DNA of 64,000 nucleotides from an uncultured Lactobacillus sp. (GCF_948948975.1 NZ_CARBVX010000003.1:62001-126000); one strand, 5' to 3'. Shown: positions 43,989-52,476, counted from the first letter of the stretch. Numbers and translations are program-made. Notes: generated by a model not told the origin, from the sequence alone.

Positions 43989-44022
43989 AAAAACGAGTAG
44001 TTCTGATTTTACTACTCGTTTT
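43989..44022 (-). terminator. Terminator of the phn-type operon
   Basis: AAAACGAGTAGT pairs with ACTACTCGTTTT, followed by a T-rich run on the minus strand. Confidence 0.88.
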
Positions 44023-44027
44023 ATTAA

Positions 44028-44840
44028 TTAAACTAATTTCTTTCGAATCCAGCCAGAAATCCAGTCAATAACAACAACCATGACAATAATCCCAACTAGA
44101 ATTACACCAACACGATTCCATTGACGGTATTGCAAGGCAATAATTAATGGATAACCAATACCACCAGCACCAACTAAACCTAGAATAGATGCTGAACGGA
44201 TTGAAACATCAAATCGATACAAAGTGTTAGAGATTAAGGCTGGCATTAAGTTAGGCATTGTGGCAAACATAATAATGTTAAACTTAGATCCACCAGCTGC
44301 AGTAACGGCTTCATTTGCCCCTTCTTCAAGGTTTTCAATTGCTTCTGAGAACAATTTAGCAAGCATACCAACTGAGTGGAAACCTAATGCTAACACACCG
44401 GCTGCAGAACCTGGTCCTACGGCTTTAATAAACATCAAAGCTAAAACAATTTCGGGGAATGAACGAATAACGGCTAATACAACTTTTCCTGAACGGGATG
44501 TATACCATTTCTTATGACGCGTATTAGCTGCCCAAAAGGCGAAAGGTAGAGAAATAATTGCAGAAATAAAAGTACCCAAGAAAGCAATACAGATTGTTTC
44601 CCATAATTGAGAAATTAAATCTTCACCGCTTCCGTTATATACATATGACCAGTCAGGATGAAAAATTCCGGCTACAATAGCTCCTGCAATTTGACCTGCA
44701 CTTGCCTTTATTCCGCCAAAATCCATTCCTACAAATGACCAAATAATTAAAATGATAGTAACAATGGCAATTGTCCAGTGTTGAACCTTCTTCTTAGTAT
44801 CCACTGGTTTAGGAGGTAATTTTTTCATTGTAGTATCCAT
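44028..44840 (-). CDS. phnE: Phosphonate-type ABC transporter permease (second PhnE)
   Basis: A 270-residue inner-membrane permease with about six helices. The BPD_transp_1 signature near residue 205 includes the EAA-like loop (AIENLEEGANEAVTAAG) that contacts the ATPase. FPEIVLALMFIKAVGPG and GAGGIGYPLIIAL are typical of PhnE. Its ATG overlaps the stop of the first permease gene by one base (TAATG). It should form a heterodimer with that permease. Substrate may be a phosphonate, phosphite or another small phosphorus compound; the class is broad. Confidence 0.93.
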   Translation of the reverse strand: MDTTMKKLPPKPVDTKKKVQHWTIAIVTIILIIWSFVGMDFGGIKASAGQIAGAIVAGIFHPDWSYVYNGSGEDLISQLWETICIAFLGTFISAIISLPFAFWAANTRHKKWYTSRSGKVVLAVIRSFPEIVLALMFIKAVGPGSAAGVLALGFHSVGMLAKLFSEAIENLEEGANEAVTAAGGSKFNIIMFATMPNLMPALISNTLYRFDVSIRSASILGLVGAGGIGYPLIIALQYRQWNRVGVILVGIIVMVVVIDWISGWIRKKLV

Positions 44841-45643
44841 TATTTCATCAACGCCTCCCGAGATTTAGTAGAAATGTAGTCGATAATAACTACGACAACG
44901 ATAATAACTAAGATAATCATACCGGTCTTAGCATAGTCAAAGACTTGAAGAGTTTGTTGTAAGTACAAACCAATACCACCGGCACCAATATATCCAAGAA
45001 CTGTTGAAGCTCTGACATTAATTTCAAATGCATATAAAACATATGAAATAAAGTAAGTAATTATTTGTGGCATCACAGCAAAATGAATAATTTGTAGTTT
45101 ATTTGCACCAACGGCTGTTAAAGCTTCGATTGGACCTGGGTCAATTGTTTCAATTGCTTCGTAGAACAATTTAACAACCACACCAAATGTAAATACAGTT
45201 AAAGCTAGAACACCGGCAACTGGACCAATACCTACAACGGCAACAAAGATTGCACCTAAGAGTAGGTCTGGAATAGTTCTAACAATATTCATAATTATTC
45301 TTAGAACTCCAGTAACGGCCTTATTCTTAACAATATTTCTAGCGATTAAAAGAGAATAAACAAACGCGATGGCTGATCCCATTACAGTTCCCAAAATTGC
45401 CATTTTAATTGTTTCAATTAAAAGTGGAACTGCCGTAGCGGCATATCCCCAATCGGGGTGACACATTTGAACAAAAATATCAGTGAATTGACTAAAGTTA
45501 TTAAATAAAACACTAATATGGGTATTTGTTACATCTACTGAAAGAAAGAGACCTAAAACCATAATTACGACCCATACAAGGTTCATAATTTTGAATTTCT
45601 TTTTAGGCAATTCAGCTAAATGCTGTTCCTTAGATTTAGGCAT
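44840..45643 (-). CDS. phnE: Phosphonate-type ABC transporter permease (first PhnE)
   Basis: A 267-residue permease with about six helices. It has [20 protein letters not shown], the EAA loop [19 protein letters not shown] and [16 protein letters not shown] 45643 is chosen: it follows GGGGAAG and overlaps the end of phnC by eight bases (ATGCCTAA). A longer frame starting at 45709 would sit inside phnC. Partner of the second PhnE. Confidence 0.93.
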   Translation of the reverse strand: MPKSKEQHLAELPKKKFKIMNLVWVVIMVLGLFLSVDVTNTHISVLFNNFSQFTDIFVQMCHPDWGYAATAVPLLIETIKMAILGTVMGSAIAFVYSLLIARNIVKNKAVTGVLRIIMNIVRTIPDLLLGAIFVAVVGIGPVAGVLALTVFTFGVVVKLFYEAIETIDPGPIEALTAVGANKLQIIHFAVMPQIITYFISYVLYAFEINVRASTVLGYIGAGGIGLYLQQTLQVFDYAKTGMIILVIIVVVVIIDYISTKSREALMK

Positions 45644-46421
45644 CTTCTTCCCCTTTCTTGCCATTTCCACCATTGTAAATATCGTCAAAGACAGCTTGAG
45701 AAGTTTCACTCATCTTACCATCATAAACAATTTGACCTGCACGAACACCGATTACTCGATCTCCAAATTCCTTAGCAAGTTCTACGCTGTGAAGGTTAGC
45801 AACTACAGTCATCCCGTATTCTTCATTAAGCATCTTCAAATCATGCATAACTCGACGTGAAGTTTGAGGATCAAGTGAAGCTGTTGGTTCATCAGCTAAA
45901 ATAATCTTAGGATTTTGAGTAAGTACACGGGCAATAGCAACACGTTGCTGTTGTCCACCGGAAAGTTGATCCGCACGAGTATAAACTTTATCTGCTAAGT
46001 CAACACGTTGCAATGCTTCATATGCTTTTTGCTTATCTTCCTTAGTAAATAGGTTAAAAGTTGTTTTCCAAGTTGGATAGTAACCTACTCGGCCAGTTAA
46101 AACATTGCGTAAAACACTTGAACGTTTAACTAAGTTAAAGCTTTGGAAAATCATTCCAATATCACGACGAATTTCTCGTAAGTCTTTACCCTTAGCAGAG
46201 GTAATTGACTTGCCATCAATTATAATATCTCCTTCTGAGACATCTTGTAGACGGTTAATTGAACGAAGTAAAGTAGACTTACCTGCACCAGATAGACCTA
46301 CTACTACTATAAATTCTCCCTTATCAATATTTAAGTTAATATCCTTTAAACCAACTGTTCCGTTATCATAAATTTTACTAACGTTTTTTAGTTGAATCAT
46401 CGGCTGATTAGTAGCTGCCAT
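45636..46421 (-). CDS. phnC: Phosphonate-type ABC transporter ATP-binding protein
   Basis: A 261-residue ATPase. Walker [13 protein letters not shown] signature LSGGQQQRV, Walker [10 protein letters not shown] and the switch His in NLHSVELA are all intact. It drives the two PhnE permeases. Two differences from a minimal PhnC are a short acidic C-terminus ([11 protein letters not shown]) and overlap with the next gene. A terminator-like hairpin lies between this gene and phnD upstream. Confidence 0.95.
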   Translation of the reverse strand: MAATNQPMIQLKNVSKIYDNGTVGLKDINLNIDKGEFIVVVGLSGAGKSTLLRSINRLQDVSEGDIIIDGKSITSAKGKDLREIRRDIGMIFQSFNLVKRSSVLRNVLTGRVGYYPTWKTTFNLFTKEDKQKAYEALQRVDLADKVYTRADQLSGGQQQRVAIARVLTQNPKIILADEPTASLDPQTSRRVMHDLKMLNEEYGMTVVANLHSVELAKEFGDRVIGVRAGQIVYDGKMSETSQAVFDDIYNGGNGKKGEEDA

Positions 46422-46468
46422 TTAATTTAAAAATCTCCTTAACATTATTTAAATTGACTACAGTGCAT

Positions 46469-46504
46469 AAAAAGATAATCGTCTTTTAGAGACAATTATC
46501 TTTT
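46469..46504 (-). terminator. Intra-operon hairpin between phnD and phnC
   Basis: AAAAGATAAT/ATTATCTTTT arms with inner GTCT/AGAC pairs. It probably terminates part of the phnD transcripts or protects their 3' end, giving excess binding protein over transporter. Confidence 0.7.
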
Positions 46505-46528
46505 ACTAACTAAGCTTTATTTAATTGA

Positions 46529-47458
46529 CTATTTCTTGTCCTTGGCAATAATCTTGTCATATTTACGAACAATATCGAAGTTACTGTCCTTAGACTTAGT
46601 GTAGCCTTCGTGACTATAAATTGATTCGATAATCTTCTTACCTTCTTTAGATTCACCAACTTCAATAAATGCCTTTGCAAGTTTCTTTTGGAAGGACTTA
46701 GACATATCACTTCTAACAGAAATAGTATCGTTAGGAATTGGCTTAGTGAAGTAAATTGGGACAACTTGGTCCATAATCTTAGGATTGTCTTTTTTAACAG
46801 TGTTACGAGCATCTTCAAACACAAATGCTGCGTCAGTATCACCATTTAATACATTCAAAACTGCTTGGTCTTGGCCAGTAACAGTAACTAACTTACAATC
46901 CTTTGGCACATCCAAACCTTTTTCTCCAAGTTCAGCAATTGGGAAAACATAACCTGCTGAAGAAGTTGGGTTTTGAACTGAAATACTCTTGCCTTTTAGA
47001 TCCTTCCAAGATTTAATTTTAGAACCTTTCTTAACAAGAATTTCTGCTCTATAGTAATCAACTAATTTATTAGTTGCCTTACCACCAGGTTGCTTAACGC
47101 CGTAACGTTGAGATTGAAGTAAAACGTCAGCAGCTCCTTGTTTATGAGCTAATACATAACCATCAGGTGGTAAGAAACCAACATCAACTTTTTTAGATTT
47201 CATAGCTTCAACAACTGTGTTGTAATCAGTTGACATTGAAACATGAACTGGAATTCCAAGCTTTTTAGAAAGCATTTTTTCTAAAGGCTTAGCACGAGCT
47301 TCAAGCTTATTAGCAGCTTGACTAGGTACAAATTGGATAGTCAATGATTTTGGTGTATAACCATCCTTTGAACTGTTTGATTTGTTAGAACAAGCAGTTG
47401 CAACAACAGCAAGTAAAATTGCAAAAAGGCCTACTAAGACTTTTTTGAACTTTTTCAT
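46529..47458 (-). CDS. phnD: Phosphonate-type ABC transporter substrate-binding lipoprotein
   Basis: A 309-residue lipoprotein with signal peptide and lipobox VVATAC. The mature part has the two-lobed PhnD fold: LTIQFVPSQAANKLEARAKPL, VDVGFLPPDGYVLAHKQGAADVLL and SAGYVFPIAELGEKG, where SxGY-like and Tyr/Ser residues contact the phosphonate in family structures. ATG 47458 is preferred over the adjacent ATG 47461 for its 5-nt spacing from GGAGG at 47464-47468. Upstream is a structured leader with a small ORF and terminator. Confidence 0.94.
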   Translation of the reverse strand: MKKFKKVLVGLFAILLAVVATACSNKSNSSKDGYTPKSLTIQFVPSQAANKLEARAKPLEKMLSKKLGIPVHVSMSTDYNTVVEAMKSKKVDVGFLPPDGYVLAHKQGAADVLLQSQRYGVKQPGGKATNKLVDYYRAEILVKKGSKIKSWKDLKGKSISVQNPTSSAGYVFPIAELGEKGLDVPKDCKLVTVTGQDQAVLNVLNGDTDAAFVFEDARNTVKKDNPKIMDQVVPIYFTKPIPNDTISVRSDMSKSFQKKLAKAFIEVGESKEGKKIIESIYSHEGYTKSKDSNFDIVRKYDKIIAKDKK

Positions 47459-47494
47459 CATTTCCTCCTAATGAAAAACATTAAATGACAAATA

Positions 47495-47545
47495 CAAAAA
47501 AAGACCCAATATGATGAGCTGACAAAAAGAGCTAATCACATTGAG
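47495..47545 (-). terminator. Leader terminator in front of phnD
   Basis: On the minus strand CTCAATGTGATTAGC (47545-47531) pairs with GCTCATCATATTGGG (47519-47505), 14 of 15 positions including G-U, followed by TCTTTTTTTG. The 5' arm is formed by the last codons and stop of the small ORF at 47532-47675. Confidence 0.85.
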
Positions 47546-47675
47546 CCAGAAAAGTCACTAAAAAAACAACGAAAGCGCCAATACCAATGAAGACTGATTC
47601 CCCGAAGGAATCAGCCCAAGAACGAGCCACTGAATCTTGGTTACAGCTTATAATGTTGTAATCGAAATTCATCAT
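47532..47675 (-). CDS. Small leader ORF / putative small membrane peptide upstream of phnD
   Basis: A 47-codon ORF not listed among longer frames. Its start ATG 47675 has AAAGGAAG (47683-47690) at 7-nt spacing. The peptide begins MMNFDYNIIS, has a polar middle (CNQDSVARSWADSFGES) and a C-terminal hydrophobic helix (VFIGIGAFVVFLVTFLA) ending QCD. The stop codon lies inside the 5' arm of the phnD leader terminator. A UUCG-type hairpin (47593-47614) lies within it. It may be an attenuation leader peptide or a small membrane protein; I recognise no family. Confidence 0.55.
   Translation of the reverse strand: MMNFDYNIISCNQDSVARSWADSFGESVFIGIGAFVVFLVTFLAQCD
47593..47614 (-). ncRNA. RNA hairpin inside the phn leader
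   Basis: On the minus strand CTGATTCC, TTCGG, GGAATCAG form an 8-bp stem with a UUCG-type loop. The flanking CCAAGAACGA complement (47616-47625) can pair with two copies of AAGAACGA upstream, at 47707-47714 and 47678-47685. These give alternative folds of the leader, one of which would cover the small ORF's start region. Confidence 0.45.
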
Positions 47676-47718
47676 TATCGTTCTTCCTTTCTCCTAGTAC
47701 TAACGTTCGTTCTTAAGT

Positions 47719-47727
47719 ATCATACCA
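47719..47727 (-). promoter_or_regulatory. Probable phn operon promoter (extended -10)
   Basis: TGGTATGAT on the minus strand is an extended -10 (TGnTATGAT). An inverted repeat AGTATC/GATACT (47744-47749 and 47716-47721) flanks the promoter and may be an operator. A 12-of-14 cre-like sequence (TGTAAGCGCTAGTA, 47760-47773) lies just upstream. Confidence 0.5.
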
Positions 47728-47810
47728 AAAATATTCGTACTTGGATACTATTATTTTAATGTAAGCGCTAGTAATTATTAATTAGTTAAATTGGATCGAT
47801 CCACTTTATA

Positions 47811-47842
47811 AAAAAATCACTCCATTAGTGACAACAGAGTGA
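47811..47842 (-). terminator. Terminator after uspA
   Basis: On the minus strand TCACTC pairs with GAGTGA over a 14-nt loop, followed by TTTTTTT. Confidence 0.75.
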
Positions 47843-47861
47843 ATTTTATAATGTTCGTTTT

Positions 47862-48356
47862 TTAAAAATACTTTTTCTTAGGCTTTGCAACCTTGTTATT
47901 GTCAAGATCAGTCTTAACAATTAACACATCTGATAAAGCATGTTGGTTAACATACGCAGTAACGCTACCCATTAACATTCTTTCAACTGCGTTCATACCA
48001 GTTGCACCCATAATAATCAAATCGTTGTGGTGATCTTTAATAAAATCAACTGCAATAATTCTCTTAGGTGAGCCATAACGAATATGGTAAGAAACATCAG
48101 TAAAGTTAAAATGTTCCTTAGCCCATTCTTTTAAACTCTTTAAATACTCTTCGGAATCTTGCGTCATTTGATAAATGGTGTCCCCAGAAATCAAAGTATC
48201 CTGCATTTCTCCCATAAATTGACGAGTATCAATAACATTCAATACATCAAGATGAGCATTGTTATCAAGAGCAATCTTTACTGCTTTATCAAACGCACGC
48301 TCTGCTGTTTCAGAACCATCAACTGGAACTAAAATGTTGTCGTAATCTTCTACCAT
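47862..48356 (-). CDS. Universal stress protein UspA family
   Basis: A 164-residue single-domain Usp protein. It begins NILVPVDGSETAERAF and has the ATP-binding signature GATGMNAVERMLMGSV (G2xG9xGS) near residue 117, so it is likely an ATP-binding Usp. A Lys-rich tail (KVAKPKKKYF) follows. A GGAGAT site precedes the ATG. Single gene; it is expected to rise under stress, but the sequence shows no specific control. Confidence 0.94.
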   Translation of the reverse strand: MVEDYDNILVPVDGSETAERAFDKAVKIALDNNAHLDVLNVIDTRQFMGEMQDTLISGDTIYQMTQDSEEYLKSLKEWAKEHFNFTDVSYHIRYGSPKRIIAVDFIKDHHNDLIIMGATGMNAVERMLMGSVTAYVNQHALSDVLIVKTDLDNNKVAKPKKKYF

Positions 48357-48529
48357 AAGTAATCATCTCCGCATGGAATTTGCATCTTTACATTGTAATT
48401 TTACCATTAATTATAACAATTAATAAGTCTGTTTTCTTTTTATAAATCCGAGAAAAAGAAAATATCTGTCACAAAATATGTTAAAGTATTAATACTGTAC
48501 TTAAATAACTATAGTGAGGAAAAATACTA

Positions 48530-49333
48530 ATGAGCGAAAATTATGAGACGAAATTAATTGGCATCCAAAATGGTCGCAATTTCCGCGAACTTGGAGGCTA
48601 TAAAACTATATCCGGTCAGACAATCAAATATAACAAATTGCTTAGAACTGGTAATTTAGCTGATCTTTCTTCATCAGACTTAGAATTATTACAGAAGCAT
48701 GGCGTTAAGTATGACGTTGACTTTAGAACCGAGAAAGAAAAAAATGATCATCCCGATCGTGTCCCAGAAGGCGCTAAATATGTTTTTGATCCAGTTTTTA
48801 GTGATGATCTAACTAATGCATCTAAGGGAATCTTTGCTTTAGAAGAGAATGCCGAAAAAGATCCTGAATTTGGTTTCAAGCATATGTTCTTTGCGTATGA
48901 AGATATGATCAATGGACAAACTGCTCAAAAGGCTTACCGCAAATTCTTTGACCTTTTGCTTACAAATGATAAAGACAAGAATGCTCTTCTTTTCCACTGT
49001 ACTGCCGGAAAAGATCGGACAGGGTTTGGAGCTTTGTTGATCTTATCAGCATTAGGAGTACCTTTTACTACTATCAAATATGACTATACTCTGACTAATA
49101 TCACAACAAAAAGTTTTGTTGATGCAATGCTTAAGCAAGCAGCCGCTGACGGCTCTAGCAAGCGTGTATTGCAGTCTATTAAGGATATTCAGTCAGTATA
49201 TCCAGAATACTTAGACCATGCTGTACATGTCCTAAACCAGCAATACGGAGGAATCAATGAATATCTTCGTTCTACCATGAAACTCTCAAGCAGTGATATC
49301 ATGGATCTTAGGAGAATCTATCTTGAGGATTGA
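48530..49333 (+). CDS. Tyrosine-protein phosphatase (Y_phosphatase3/DSP-like)
   Basis: A 267-residue cytosolic phosphatase. NFRELGGYKT near the N-terminus and the catalytic P-loop HCTAGKDRTG (CX5R) near residue 160 are the signature of bacterial protein-tyrosine/phosphoinositide phosphatases of the LipA type. DFRTEKEK is also conserved. GAGGAAA lies 8 nt before the ATG. The GntR regulator gene follows after 8 bp, so the two form an operon. Substrate unknown. Confidence 0.92.
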   Translation: MSENYETKLIGIQNGRNFRELGGYKTISGQTIKYNKLLRTGNLADLSSSDLELLQKHGVKYDVDFRTEKEKNDHPDRVPEGAKYVFDPVFSDDLTNASKGIFALEENAEKDPEFGFKHMFFAYEDMINGQTAQKAYRKFFDLLLTNDKDKNALLFHCTAGKDRTGFGALLILSALGVPFTTIKYDYTLTNITTKSFVDAMLKQAAADGSSKRVLQSIKDIQSVYPEYLDHAVHVLNQQYGGINEYLRSTMKLSSSDIMDLRRIYLED

Positions 49334-49341
49334 TATAGATT

Positions 49342-50067
49342 ATGGATATTCCAAAATATTTACAAATTGAAAATGAGCTAAAACAAGAAATTATCTCTGG
49401 AAAATTTAAATATGGAGATAAATTTTATAGCGAAGCTCAATTAAAAGATAAGTTTAATGTTTCTTCAATTACAGTTATTCGAGCTGTAAAGGATCTTGTC
49501 AAGGCAGGCTACTTAGTTCGTCATCAAGGAAAAGGCACTTTTATTTCACGATCAAGAAAAGATAAATTAGTTCGTCTTAGTGATAATGAAGTCTTCTCAA
49601 ACAAACAAGAAGAAGATACAGTTAAAGTTTTGAAACTCCAAGAGGAAAAGCAGAGCGAAATATTAAAAAAACTCGGCTTACCCAAATATGATAGTTACTA
49701 CTATATTGAACGTTTACGTTTAATTGGTGACACACCATTTATGGTGCACCGTTCATTTATACCAGCTAAATTTATTAATCGAAATTTAGCTAAAGATCCG
49801 AATAATTATCATAGTATCTATGAAACCTTGCAAAGCGATAAGCAATTGTACCTATTTGATGAGCCTTTTACTGAAACAGACACAATTGTAAAAGCTGATA
49901 GTGAAATTAGTCAGCAACTTAAAATACCTAAAGATTATCCTGTTGTACGACAAGTTAAAAAAACTATTTTATCTACTACAGGTGAAGTAGTTGAACTAGT
50001 CATTGGTTATAAACGATGTGATTACTTTTCACTTTCATTTTCAAGTACTGATTATCCGGAAGTTTAA
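49342..50067 (+). CDS. GntR-family (HutC-type) transcriptional regulator
   Basis: A 241-residue regulator. A winged helix-turn-helix covers about residues 1-70 (FYSEAQLKDKFNVSSITVIRAVKDL, GYLVRHQGKGTFIS). A UTRA effector domain follows (about 90-235: YIERLRLIGDTPFMVHRSFIP). It is co-transcribed with the phosphatase. It is different from the second GntR protein at 57821, and which ligand or genes it controls is not evident. Confidence 0.93.
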   Translation: MDIPKYLQIENELKQEIISGKFKYGDKFYSEAQLKDKFNVSSITVIRAVKDLVKAGYLVRHQGKGTFISRSRKDKLVRLSDNEVFSNKQEEDTVKVLKLQEEKQSEILKKLGLPKYDSYYYIERLRLIGDTPFMVHRSFIPAKFINRNLAKDPNNYHSIYETLQSDKQLYLFDEPFTETDTIVKADSEISQQLKIPKDYPVVRQVKKTILSTTGEVVELVIGYKRCDYFSLSFSSTDYPEV

Positions 50068-50084
50068 TAATTTAATCTGGAGAC

Positions 50085-50113
50085 AAAAAGAAGCTGCCGT
50101 GCAGCTTCTTTTT
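50085..50113. terminator. Bidirectional terminator
   Basis: AAAAAGAAGCTGC pairs with GCAGCTTCTTTTT. It lies between the convergent gntR and EIIA genes, touching the EIIA stop. Confidence 0.9.
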
Positions 50114-50606
50114 ATTTTTCAATTTCAAAATTGTTCTCTAAAAAATCATAAATTTCTTCATTTGAATCTGAATTAAATAATTCATTTAAATCATCAACTG
50201 AAGTTCCAGCTAGAAAGTCCATAATTTTAGCCAAAATAGTTGAATGCATATCTGGATCATTATTTAAAATCAAAAATAAGAACTTAACTTCCAATGCTTC
50301 GCTTGGATTAACCATATTATTAAAAGTAGCTGAATTTCTAAGAGCAATCGGTACAATTAATTGTGCGCTAACATAGTCCCCTTCAGTATGAGGAACTGCA
50401 ACATCTGGAAGTTCTCTAGATAAAGGTCTCATCGAAATCCCAGTTGGATACTTATCTTCACGTTCAATAATATCGCCTAAAAAATCTTCTTTAACATAGC
50501 CTAAGTCATATAATTTTTGAGAAACGGTCTTGAATATCTCGTTTCGATCAGTTAAGTCTGTTACAAAGACAGCTTCTGGATCGAAAAGACTTTTTTTAGT
50601 ATTCGT
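50112..50606 (-). CDS. Orphan PTS EIIA (type-2 fold) with apparent ACG start codon
   Basis: A stand-alone PTS EIIA of about 164 residues. The phosphorylated His is in DVAVPHTEGD, and the domain runs from LFDPEAVFV to the end. No EIIB or EIIC is next to it. The frame is open far upstream, but a good promoter (TTGTGT, 17 bp, TATAAT at 50646-50674) puts the transcript start near 50639. Below it an SD-like AGGAAAGGCGG (50615-50625) lies 8 nt before an ACG at 50604-50606. No ATG, GTG or TTG is in frame between the transcript start and the domain. Confidence 0.8.
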   Translation of the reverse strand, partial: TNTKKSLFDPEAVFVTDLTDRNEIFKTVSQKLYDLGYVKEDFLGDIIEREDKYPTGISMRPLSRELPDVAVPHTEGDYVSAQLIVPIALRNSATFNNMVNPSEALEVKFLFLILNNDPDMHSTILAKIMDFLAGTSVDDLNELFNSDSNEEIYDFLENNFEIEK

Positions 50607-50645
50607 AGTAGGTTCCGCCTTTCCTGAGCAAAAATTTCTAGTTTC

Positions 50646-50674
50646 ATTATATAAAACCGATTTCAAAAACACAA
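50646..50674 (-). promoter_or_regulatory. Promoter of the orphan EIIA gene
   Basis: On the minus strand TTGTGT (50669-50674), a 17-bp spacer and TATAAT (50646-50651). It fixes the EIIA transcript start at about 50639. Confidence 0.75.
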
Positions 50675-50757
50675 AAGTGGGTGTTTCTTTTGGACAATTT
50701 TTGTTAAAGTTAGTTAATGTAAAAAATATTCCACCGATAAGAAAGAAAGGTTTTTCC

Positions 50758-51234
50758 ATGACAAAACAAAAAACAGTTTATTTTGGTGCTGGTTGGTTTA
50801 CTGAAACTCAAAACAAGGCTTACAAAGATGCAATGAGCGCTCTCAATGCTAATCCTACTATTGATTTAGAAAATAGCTATGTTCCTCTTCAAAATCAATA
50901 TAAAGATATTCGTGTTGATGAACATCCAGAATATTTACATGATAAAGAATGGGCACAAGCAACTTATAATGGTGACTTAGTTGGTATTAAAACTAGTGAT
51001 GTTATGCTTGGCGTTTATGTTCCTAAAGAAGAAGACGTTGGTTTAGGGATGGAATTAGGTTACGCTATGTCTCAAGGAAAGTATGTTTTACTTGTAATTC
51101 CTGATGAATTATATGGTGAATCAATCAATTTGATGAGTTGGGGCGTTGCTGACAACGTAATTAAAATGAGTGAATTAGCTACATTTGATTTCAACCGTCC
51201 AAGATATAACTTCTATGACGGTGCAGTGTATTAA
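50758..51234 (+). CDS. ndt: Nucleoside 2-deoxyribosyltransferase, type II
   Basis: A 158-residue enzyme exchanging purine or pyrimidine bases between deoxynucleosides, a salvage reaction typical of lactobacilli. YFGAGWFT, LGVYVPKEEDVGLGMELG (with the catalytic Glu) and the C-terminal FYDGAVY are the classic NTD motifs. ATG 50758 follows AGAAAGG; the open frame starts earlier at 50530, but that part overlaps the divergent EIIA gene. The length equals the well-known L. leichmannii enzyme. Confidence 0.97.
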   Translation: MTKQKTVYFGAGWFTETQNKAYKDAMSALNANPTIDLENSYVPLQNQYKDIRVDEHPEYLHDKEWAQATYNGDLVGIKTSDVMLGVYVPKEEDVGLGMELGYAMSQGKYVLLVIPDELYGESINLMSWGVADNVIKMSELATFDFNRPRYNFYDGAVY

Positions 51235-51240
51235 GAGATA

Positions 51241-51273
51241 AAAAATCTGGTAGAGAGTTTCTACCAGATTTTT
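51241..51273. terminator. Bidirectional terminator
   Basis: AAAAATCTGGTAGA pairs with TCTACCAGATTTTT. It lies between the convergent ndt and zinc-ribbon genes. Confidence 0.92.
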
Positions 51274-51279
51274 CTTTTT

Positions 51280-52476
51280 CTAATCATTATTAGCAATTTC
51301 TTCAAAGTTAGAAGTTAAGTCATGGTTAGCCGTTGCATGAACCACTGTGTATTCTCCATTAGTTGTTTGATCAACAAGAGCTACTGGTTCTCCATGGTAA
51401 AAGCAAAAAAGATAAGTAATGTGCTGTTCAGCACTTCTACCGTTATAGTTAAAGATTGCAACTACATTATATGTGTCACTATTACTGTCTTCATCAGTAA
51501 CATTTGGATTCCACTTAAGGCTAATACTATCCATATCTTCAGGATTACGACTATCTTTCTCGCCTGAACTCAATTTGAATTTCCCTTCTGATAAAAAACT
51601 TGGATATTCTTGACCAGCCGCAGTCGTTATACTTCCACTACCAGTATAATGCGAATATGGTTGGTGCATTTTATCACCAAAATCATCCATATAACTAATT
51701 AACCTATCCGTTTGGTCATTCGACCATAATTTAGTTTCCTTAGTATCTTTCTTTTTTTCAGTTGTAAATTTTTTTGCACTTGAAGAGGCAGCACTATCTT
51801 TTCCCTTAACAATTGTTAAATTATTATTCCAATTATTTACATTCTCTTCGGTATTTTCAGATTTAATTACTGGATAAATTTGTTCTAAAACATTTCTATT
51901 ACTATAATTCGATTTATTTCCGACATAAGTTATCTCTGTTTTATCTTTAGAAATCAAATATCCTACTCGGTCATTTACAGCATATAAGGTACTACCATTT
52001 GTAGCACTAATTTCATAGTCGCCAAATTTATGGCTACGATAGCTCTTAATTGTTAAATGACCACTTCTTAATTCATCCGCTGCTTCTCCCCATTTTTTAC
52101 CATATTTTTTATCTGCGTAAAGAATTGCCCAAGCAGCCAATTGTTTTGCTGGCATCTTTTTTATTTCAGCAGTAGTTAGTCTGCCATTACCACCAGTTAT
52201 TTTGCTTTCTGCTGAAGAGCGGCCATGTTGATAAATTCCCCAACATCCAGCAACGAGCACTACAATAGCAATAATTACTCCGATAATGATATTTCTTGTT
52301 TTAAAATTTCTCTTAGAATTACGAATTTCACTTCTTTTGACTTGTGGTCTTTGCTTAATAGAATTTATTTTTTCCAGTTCTTGTTTACTGTTACCATCAA
52401 CAGGAGCACCACATGTTGAGCAAAATTGATCATCAGGTTTTAAGGGTGCTCCACATTTTGAACAAAATTTTTTCAT
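51280..52476 (-). CDS. Zinc-ribbon membrane protein with C-terminal DUF4767
   Basis: A 398-residue protein. An N-terminal zinc ribbon has two CxxC pairs (FCSKCGAPL and FCSTCGAPV). A basic linker is followed by one transmembrane helix at about residues 63-83 (IIIGVIIAIVVLVAGCWGIY), and the rest is extracellular. The first exodomain (about 100-235) is uncharacterised. The last ~150 residues, from LWSNDQTDRLISYMDDFG, look like DUF4767. Such zinc-ribbon/TM/exodomain proteins are common in lactobacilli and have unknown roles. Single gene. Confidence 0.85.
   Translation of the reverse strand: MKKFCSKCGAPLKPDDQFCSTCGAPVDGNSKQELEKINSIKQRPQVKRSEIRNSKRNFKTRNIIIGVIIAIVVLVAGCWGIYQHGRSSAESKITGGNGRLTTAEIKKMPAKQLAAWAILYADKKYGKKWGEAADELRSGHLTIKSYRSHKFGDYEISATNGSTLYAVNDRVGYLISKDKTEITYVGNKSNYSNRNVLEQIYPVIKSENTEENVNNWNNNLTIVKGKDSAASSSAKKFTTEKKKDTKETKLWSNDQTDRLISYMDDFGDKMHQPYSHYTGSGSITTAAGQEYPSFLSEGKFKLSSGEKDSRNPEDMDSISLKWNPNVTDEDSNSDTYNVVAIFNYNGRSAEQHITYLFCFYHGEPVALVDQTTNGEYTVVHATANHDLTSNFEEIANND

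Larger units (their letters stand above)
47462..47861. other. Gene-poor 400-bp region between phnD and uspA
   Basis: This region holds the phn leader (small ORF, hairpin, terminator, promoter) at 47495-47727, a weak cre-like site at 47760-47773, and the uspA terminator at 47811-47842. Nothing else was seen. Confidence 0.7.

Noticed and set aside
50591..50597. Frameshift at the 7-A run as the reason for the missing start codon of EIIA
   Set aside because: Neither of the other two frames offers a start codon between the SD and the run, so an indel would not restore a normal start.
50530..50757. N-terminal extension of nucleoside deoxyribosyltransferase
   Set aside because: The family begins at MTKQKTVYFGAGWF (50758), with its SD directly before it; the upstream part is antisense to EIIA.
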